NCBI GenBank assembly: GCA_022827885.1
Contig: JAJEIP010000120.1
Location: 62,001-126,000, forward strand
Reading direction: 5' to 3'
Length of the DNA: 64,000 bases
DNA from: Candidatus Poribacteria bacterium
Lineage (GTDB): Bacteria; Poribacteria; WGA-4E; WGA-3G
Shown: positions 61,050 through 64,000 of the stretch, one piece after another
Position numbering within the stretch: the stretch's first letter is position 1
Layout of the letters: each line of letters opens with the position of its first letter
Notes under the pieces: generated by a model
The model's input: the letters and a program-made list of their open reading frames with translations, nothing else
What the model was told of the DNA's origin: nothing
Database searches by the model: none
Position numbers and translations under genes: made by a program

Positions 61050-61113
61050 CGAATGTCTCCAGGAACTTAAGGGTGCGCGTTTTTAACACGCGACTATTGG
61101 ACTGCTGTCACTA

Positions 61114-61149
61114 ATTAATGACGAGATTTAAAGAGCAGAAGGGTGCATG
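61114..61149 (-). promoter_or_regulatory. Shared bipartite motif, predicted ECF promoter 3
   Basis: Minus strand: ATGCACCCTT (61149-61140), 14 nt, TCGTCATTAATT (61125-61114). ATG is 64 nt downstream. Here the second half contains CGTC, the common -10 core of ECF promoters. Confidence 0.75.
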
Positions 61150-61303
61150 ACGAGAAAAAATTAGAGAAATTATATCATAACTACACTAAAATATTTTTCT
61201 TGATATGGTGAAATGTGGAATTTACGGATTGTTTTTGGTGGGCACTCCTGTTCTTTGTTGGATTTCGCGGTAAGTTGCTTCAGAAAAAGAGCGATAAAAT
61301 CAC

Positions 61304-61332
61304 TTGACATAACTGAGGAAAATCAGTATATT
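61304..61332 (+). promoter_or_regulatory. sigma-70 promoter of the MOSC-nagB operon
   Basis: TTGACA (61304-61309), 17 bp, TATATT (61327-61332), only 8 nt before the ATG, so the mRNA should have almost no leader. Confidence 0.7.
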
Positions 61333-61340
61333 AAAACATC

Positions 61341-61982
61341 ATGAAACTTCTATCTATAAACGTCTCAAAACCAAAGCCTATTCAATACGGCGGTAAAACG
61401 GTCCAGACAGGGATTTTTAAAGAACCTGTGTCAGGCACCGTCATGCTCAGAGAGAAAAACATCGACGGTGATGGACAAGGCGATCTGCGGGTCCATGGGG
61501 GCACCTATAAAGCCATCTATGGGTATCCGTTTGAGCATTACACCCACTGGCAACAGGCGTTGCAAAGAGGCGACTTGACCTACGGGCAGTTCGGCGAGAA
61601 TCTCACGGTTGAGGGGCTGCTGGAAACGTCAGTTCATATTGGCGATGTCTTTCAGATAGGTTCAACGGTGAAATTACAGATTACGCAACCGCGCGTGCCG
61701 TGTTTCAAACTTGCGTATAAGATGGGACTGCCGGAGTTCCCCAAGCAGTTTTTAGAGAGTCGACGCGTTGGCTTCTATTTTCGAGTGCTTGAAGAAGGCG
61801 AGATCACGGCTGGAGATATGATTGCCCGCATTGAAGTTGCATCGGCGTCGATGAGTGTTACAGAAATACTCAATCTACGCTATTTTGATAGGGACAACCG
61901 CGAGAAAATCGCACGCGCCAGAAAACTATCTGCCCTCTCGCCGAGTTGGAAAAGGGATTTTACGAAGATTTTATCAAAATGA
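61341..61982 (+). CDS. MOSC-domain protein (YiiM-like)
   Basis: A 213-residue MOSC protein. [34 protein letters not shown] and the conserved Cys in PRVPCFKL (about 128), which binds the molybdenum cofactor or a sulfur carrier, are all present, followed by the 3-alpha C-terminal segment. YiiM-type proteins reduce N-hydroxylated compounds. Start at ATG 61341 is 8 nt after the -10. The stop overlaps the start of nagB by 4 nt. Confidence 0.9.
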   Translation: MKLLSINVSKPKPIQYGGKTVQTGIFKEPVSGTVMLREKNIDGDGQGDLRVHGGTYKAIYGYPFEHYTHWQQALQRGDLTYGQFGENLTVEGLLETSVHIGDVFQIGSTVKLQITQPRVPCFKLAYKMGLPEFPKQFLESRRVGFYFRVLEEGEITAGDMIARIEVASASMSVTEILNLRYFDRDNREKIARARKLSALSPSWKRDFTKILSK

Positions 61983-62710
61983 ATATTTTTAAAGCAACAA
62001 CCAAACGCGAAACGAGCGAAGCAGCAGCACATCTCGCAAGTAGAAAACTTCGAGAGGCATTAGATGCAAATGGACATGCCAGTTTCATCGTTGCAACGGG
62101 CGCGTCTCAATTTGATTTCCTTGCCGCATTGACTGCTGATAAAACGATTGATTGGGACAACACAACGATGTTCCATCTCGATGAGTACATCGGCATTCCT
62201 GAGACACATCTCGCCAGTTTTCGCAAGTACCTACGAGAACGGCTCGTGGATATCGCTCATCCCGGAACCGTCCATTTCCTGGACGGAGAAGCCGGCGAAC
62301 CGCAAGCCGAGTGTGATCGGTTGAATCGGATTATCTCACAACATCAGATTGACGTGGCGTTCGTCGGTATCGGTGAGAATGGACATCTCGCTTTTAACGA
62401 TCCACCGGCGGATTTCGAGACAGAGGATCCGTATATCTTGGTCGAATTAGATGAGGCATGCCGCCTCCAACAGGTCGGTGAGGGCTGGTTTGCCGGCATT
62501 GATGACGTGCCGACCCAAGCGATTTCAATGTCCATTCGCCAAATCGTGAAGTCGAAAGCGATTGTTTGCACTGTGCCAGATGAACGAAAGGCGGAAGCAG
62601 TGCGGGATTGCTTACACGGCGAGATAACGCCAATGCACCCTGCTTCGATTTTACAGACACACCCAGATTGTGCGGTATTTCTGGACGCAGGGTCGGCATC
62701 TTTGTTGTAG
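61979..62710 (+). CDS. nagB: Glucosamine-6-phosphate deaminase (NagB-like)
   Basis: A 243-residue NagB/6-phosphogluconolactonase-fold protein. FHLDEYIG (Asp68 general base), [14 protein letters not shown] (His136) and TMGVGT-like ATGASQ at 39-44 correspond to the family; PxR-like and [14 protein letters not shown] are conserved. It should convert glucosamine 6-phosphate to fructose 6-phosphate and ammonia. No other amino-sugar gene is nearby. ATG overlaps the MOSC stop (ATGA), so translation is coupled. Confidence 0.88.
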   Translation: MNIFKATTKRETSEAAAHLASRKLREALDANGHASFIVATGASQFDFLAALTADKTIDWDNTTMFHLDEYIGIPETHLASFRKYLRERLVDIAHPGTVHFLDGEAGEPQAECDRLNRIISQHQIDVAFVGIGENGHLAFNDPPADFETEDPYILVELDEACRLQQVGEGWFAGIDDVPTQAISMSIRQIVKSKAIVCTVPDERKAEAVRDCLHGEITPMHPASILQTHPDCAVFLDAGSASLL

Positions 62711-62737
62711 AAAGTGATAAGAACTTGGCATTGGCAT

Positions 62738-63466
62738 CTAACGTGCCGCTTTAATCTGTCCCCAAGTGACAGCGAGTTTGTCTTGTGGCGCGACATCGAA
62801 TGGGATCTGACCAAGGGCGTAGAGGATTGAACGGTGGATCAATTCCCATCCATCGTCTGTTACCTGTTCCCATCCGGTCGAGTGGGGCCAGATATTAACG
62901 TGGCGCGCTTTCGTTGTGCCTTTCAGTAGTTTTGCACCTTCTTCGTAGACAGAGATAGCCACGAGATCATCGTTGTCGGCGCGCACGGCTAATATGTCAA
63001 CATCGCCTTCAAATCCGCTGCACGTCATGAGTGCTATCGCGGGTTTGCTAACTGTGATGTCGCCCTTAAAACCTTCCATTATTGGATGTTCGGGATCAAT
63101 GACAGTGAGGTCGTCGCCCGGATCGGAGTTGAATGTGCCGTCTGCCGCGAATCCCATATCATCGTATGTCCACGTTTCTGCATTGACGACTGGGACTGTT
63201 GAATCTTTGTAAGCACCCAGAATATTGGCACTGGAGGTTGATTCTGAAATGAAGACGAAATCAATATCTGCCAAATTAACAGGGTGCTTTGCCAAATGCT
63301 GATGCGGTTCAACGACGTAACCCCATTCTTCGAGGTATTCTATAAGAAGGATGTCCTTGGGATCGGGTTCCCCGGAGCCAACGAGTACCAGTTTTTCACC
63401 CTCGGCGATGACGGAACTTACAGCAAAAAGTAGCACGAAAATCGGTAGGAAAAAGTGGCGATACAT
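62738..63466 (-). CDS. Secreted protein with C-terminal KLAVTW motif
   Basis: A 242-residue protein with signal peptide (cleavage near AEGEK, about residue 22). The mature part is an alpha/beta domain (LVLVGSGEPDPKDILLIEYL; VFISESTSS; PVVNAETWTYDDMG) resembling the DUF1080/ThuA-like or glutamine-amidotransferase fold without an evident active site. The end PQDKLAVTWGQIKAAR shares KLAVTW-x-Q-x-K with the secreted protein at 31463. No known family was recognised with certainty. Confidence 0.75.
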   Translation of the reverse strand: MYRHFFLPIFVLLFAVSSVIAEGEKLVLVGSGEPDPKDILLIEYLEEWGYVVEPHQHLAKHPVNLADIDFVFISESTSSANILGAYKDSTVPVVNAETWTYDDMGFAADGTFNSDPGDDLTVIDPEHPIMEGFKGDITVSKPAIALMTCSGFEGDVDILAVRADNDDLVAISVYEEGAKLLKGTTKARHVNIWPHSTGWEQVTDDGWELIHRSILYALGQIPFDVAPQDKLAVTWGQIKAAR

Positions 63467-63642
63467 GAGAAGAATTTCCTCCTTTTGAATTGATTTTACG
63501 GTATGGAGGCACCTGCAGACAATTACTTACAACGACCTGAGTGTATGGCAGATCCCTTCCGAGGTATTTGATTGAGTTCCAGATCGGATTCGGATATATT
63601 CTATAGGAATATACAGAAAATGTCAAGCGTTTTGATTGAGTA

Positions 63643-63837
63643 GAGGGCGGATTTGAGAAAGGCATGTCAAAGTCCAAACTCAGGTCCTTTAACCGCAAGG
63701 AAAGTTAAAAAGACCACAAGGAATAATTAAAATCCAAAGTTCAAAGCACAGAGCCCGTAACGTAGTGGAGGGCGGATTTAAGAAAAGCATGTCAAAGTCC
63801 AAACTCAGGTCCTTTAACCGCAAGGAATAATTAAAAA
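63643..63837 (+). repeat. Tandem copies of the start-abutting repeat ahead of the last gene
   Basis: A 58-bp segment recurs at 63643-63700 and 63768-63825 (two mismatches). Each has GCATGTCAAAGTCCAAACTC and ends in AACCGCAAGG. A further tail (CACAAGGAATAATTAAAA) lies at about 63715-63732. The ATG of the next gene lies 12 nt after the last AAGG. Confidence 0.88.
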
Positions 63838-64000
63838 ATGAAAGATGCAATCAGAGTTGGGATCATTGGTGTTGGTGGGACAATCGGCAGTACGACCGCT
63901 ATTCTCGCCGCAGAGCCGAACGTAGAACTCGTCGCTTTGGCGGATCCGGATCCCACCCGTAGGAAACGGGTCTTGGACGGGATTAAAGGTGTCCGCGTTT
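63838..64000 (+). CDS. Gfo/Idh/MocA-family oxidoreductase (N-terminal part)
   Basis: Only the first 54 codons are inside the window. IRVGIIGVGGTIGSTTAIL is the Rossmann GxGxxG of this family and ALADPDPTRR the start of the NAD-binding second strand. The full enzyme would be about 330-400 residues, oxidising sugars or their derivatives with NAD. The start is placed by the repeat, 12 nt after AAGG. Confidence 0.85.
   Translation, partial: MKDAIRVGIIGVGGTIGSTTAILAAEPNVELVALADPDPTRRKRVLDGIKGVRV

Overview
The window comes from a Gram-negative bacterium: it has LptF and LptG for lipopolysaccharide export, several lipoproteins with lipoboxes, and beta-rich proteins ending in an aromatic residue like outer-membrane barrels. 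The mix of NHL and BNR propellers, HEAT repeats, an esterase-like hydrolase, a gamma-glutamyltransferase and very large ECF sigma fusions resembles Candidatus Poribacteria or a related uncultured lineage. That placement is inference from gene content; no marker gene was compared. There is no rRNA and no CRISPR array, and the only recognisable transposon is a single TnpB element.

Layout. 1-9.5 kb: SirB1-like protein, tRNA-Ala(GGC), a Spy/LTXXQ-like protein, a Ski2-type helicase, a GNAT enzyme, two HEAT-repeat lipoproteins (one with PDZ domains), a phosphoesterase, a cupin and trpF. 9.5-16.3 kb: a nitrogen block with two paralogous envelope proteins, two ammonium transporters and a clear sigma-54 promoter. 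16.3-26.8 kb: a tandem hydrolase, a HigBA-type toxin-antitoxin pair, purD, a Rel-type zinc/RIS-like domain fused to a winged helix, a TonB-like/VWA protein, an SDR, a lone LarE C-terminal domain, a prenyl synthase and a LacD aldolase. 27-36.2 kb: lptF, lptG, an ICMT-like methyltransferase, secreted proteins, a sugar epimerase, a Rieske protein, an SDR and a gamma-glutamyltransferase. 36.7-45.1 kb: an M14 peptidase, nusB, two NHL propellers, a NicO-type metal exporter and a DUF1932 dehydrogenase. 45.2-61.2 kb: a heterodimeric ABC exporter, then a minus-strand block with two ECF sigma/TM/propeller fusions, a coiled-coil protein, an ABC-2 permease, a lipoprotein and the TnpB element. 61.3-64 kb: MOSC protein, nagB, a secreted protein and the start of a Gfo/Idh/MocA oxidoreductase.

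Two patterns tie the window together. First, a dispersed intergenic repeat ends in CCGCAAGG plus an A/T tail and abuts start codons: five genes (lptG, ICMT-like, an ABC exporter subunit, nusB, the last oxidoreductase) begin exactly 12 nt after its AAGG. It appears to supply ribosome-binding sites, and in some copies a -10 box. Second, both sigma/propeller genes and the ABC-2 permease share an upstream bipartite motif with an invariant 14-nt spacer. This is a candidate promoter for the membrane-tethered sigma factors and suggests an autoregulated envelope-sensing regulon.
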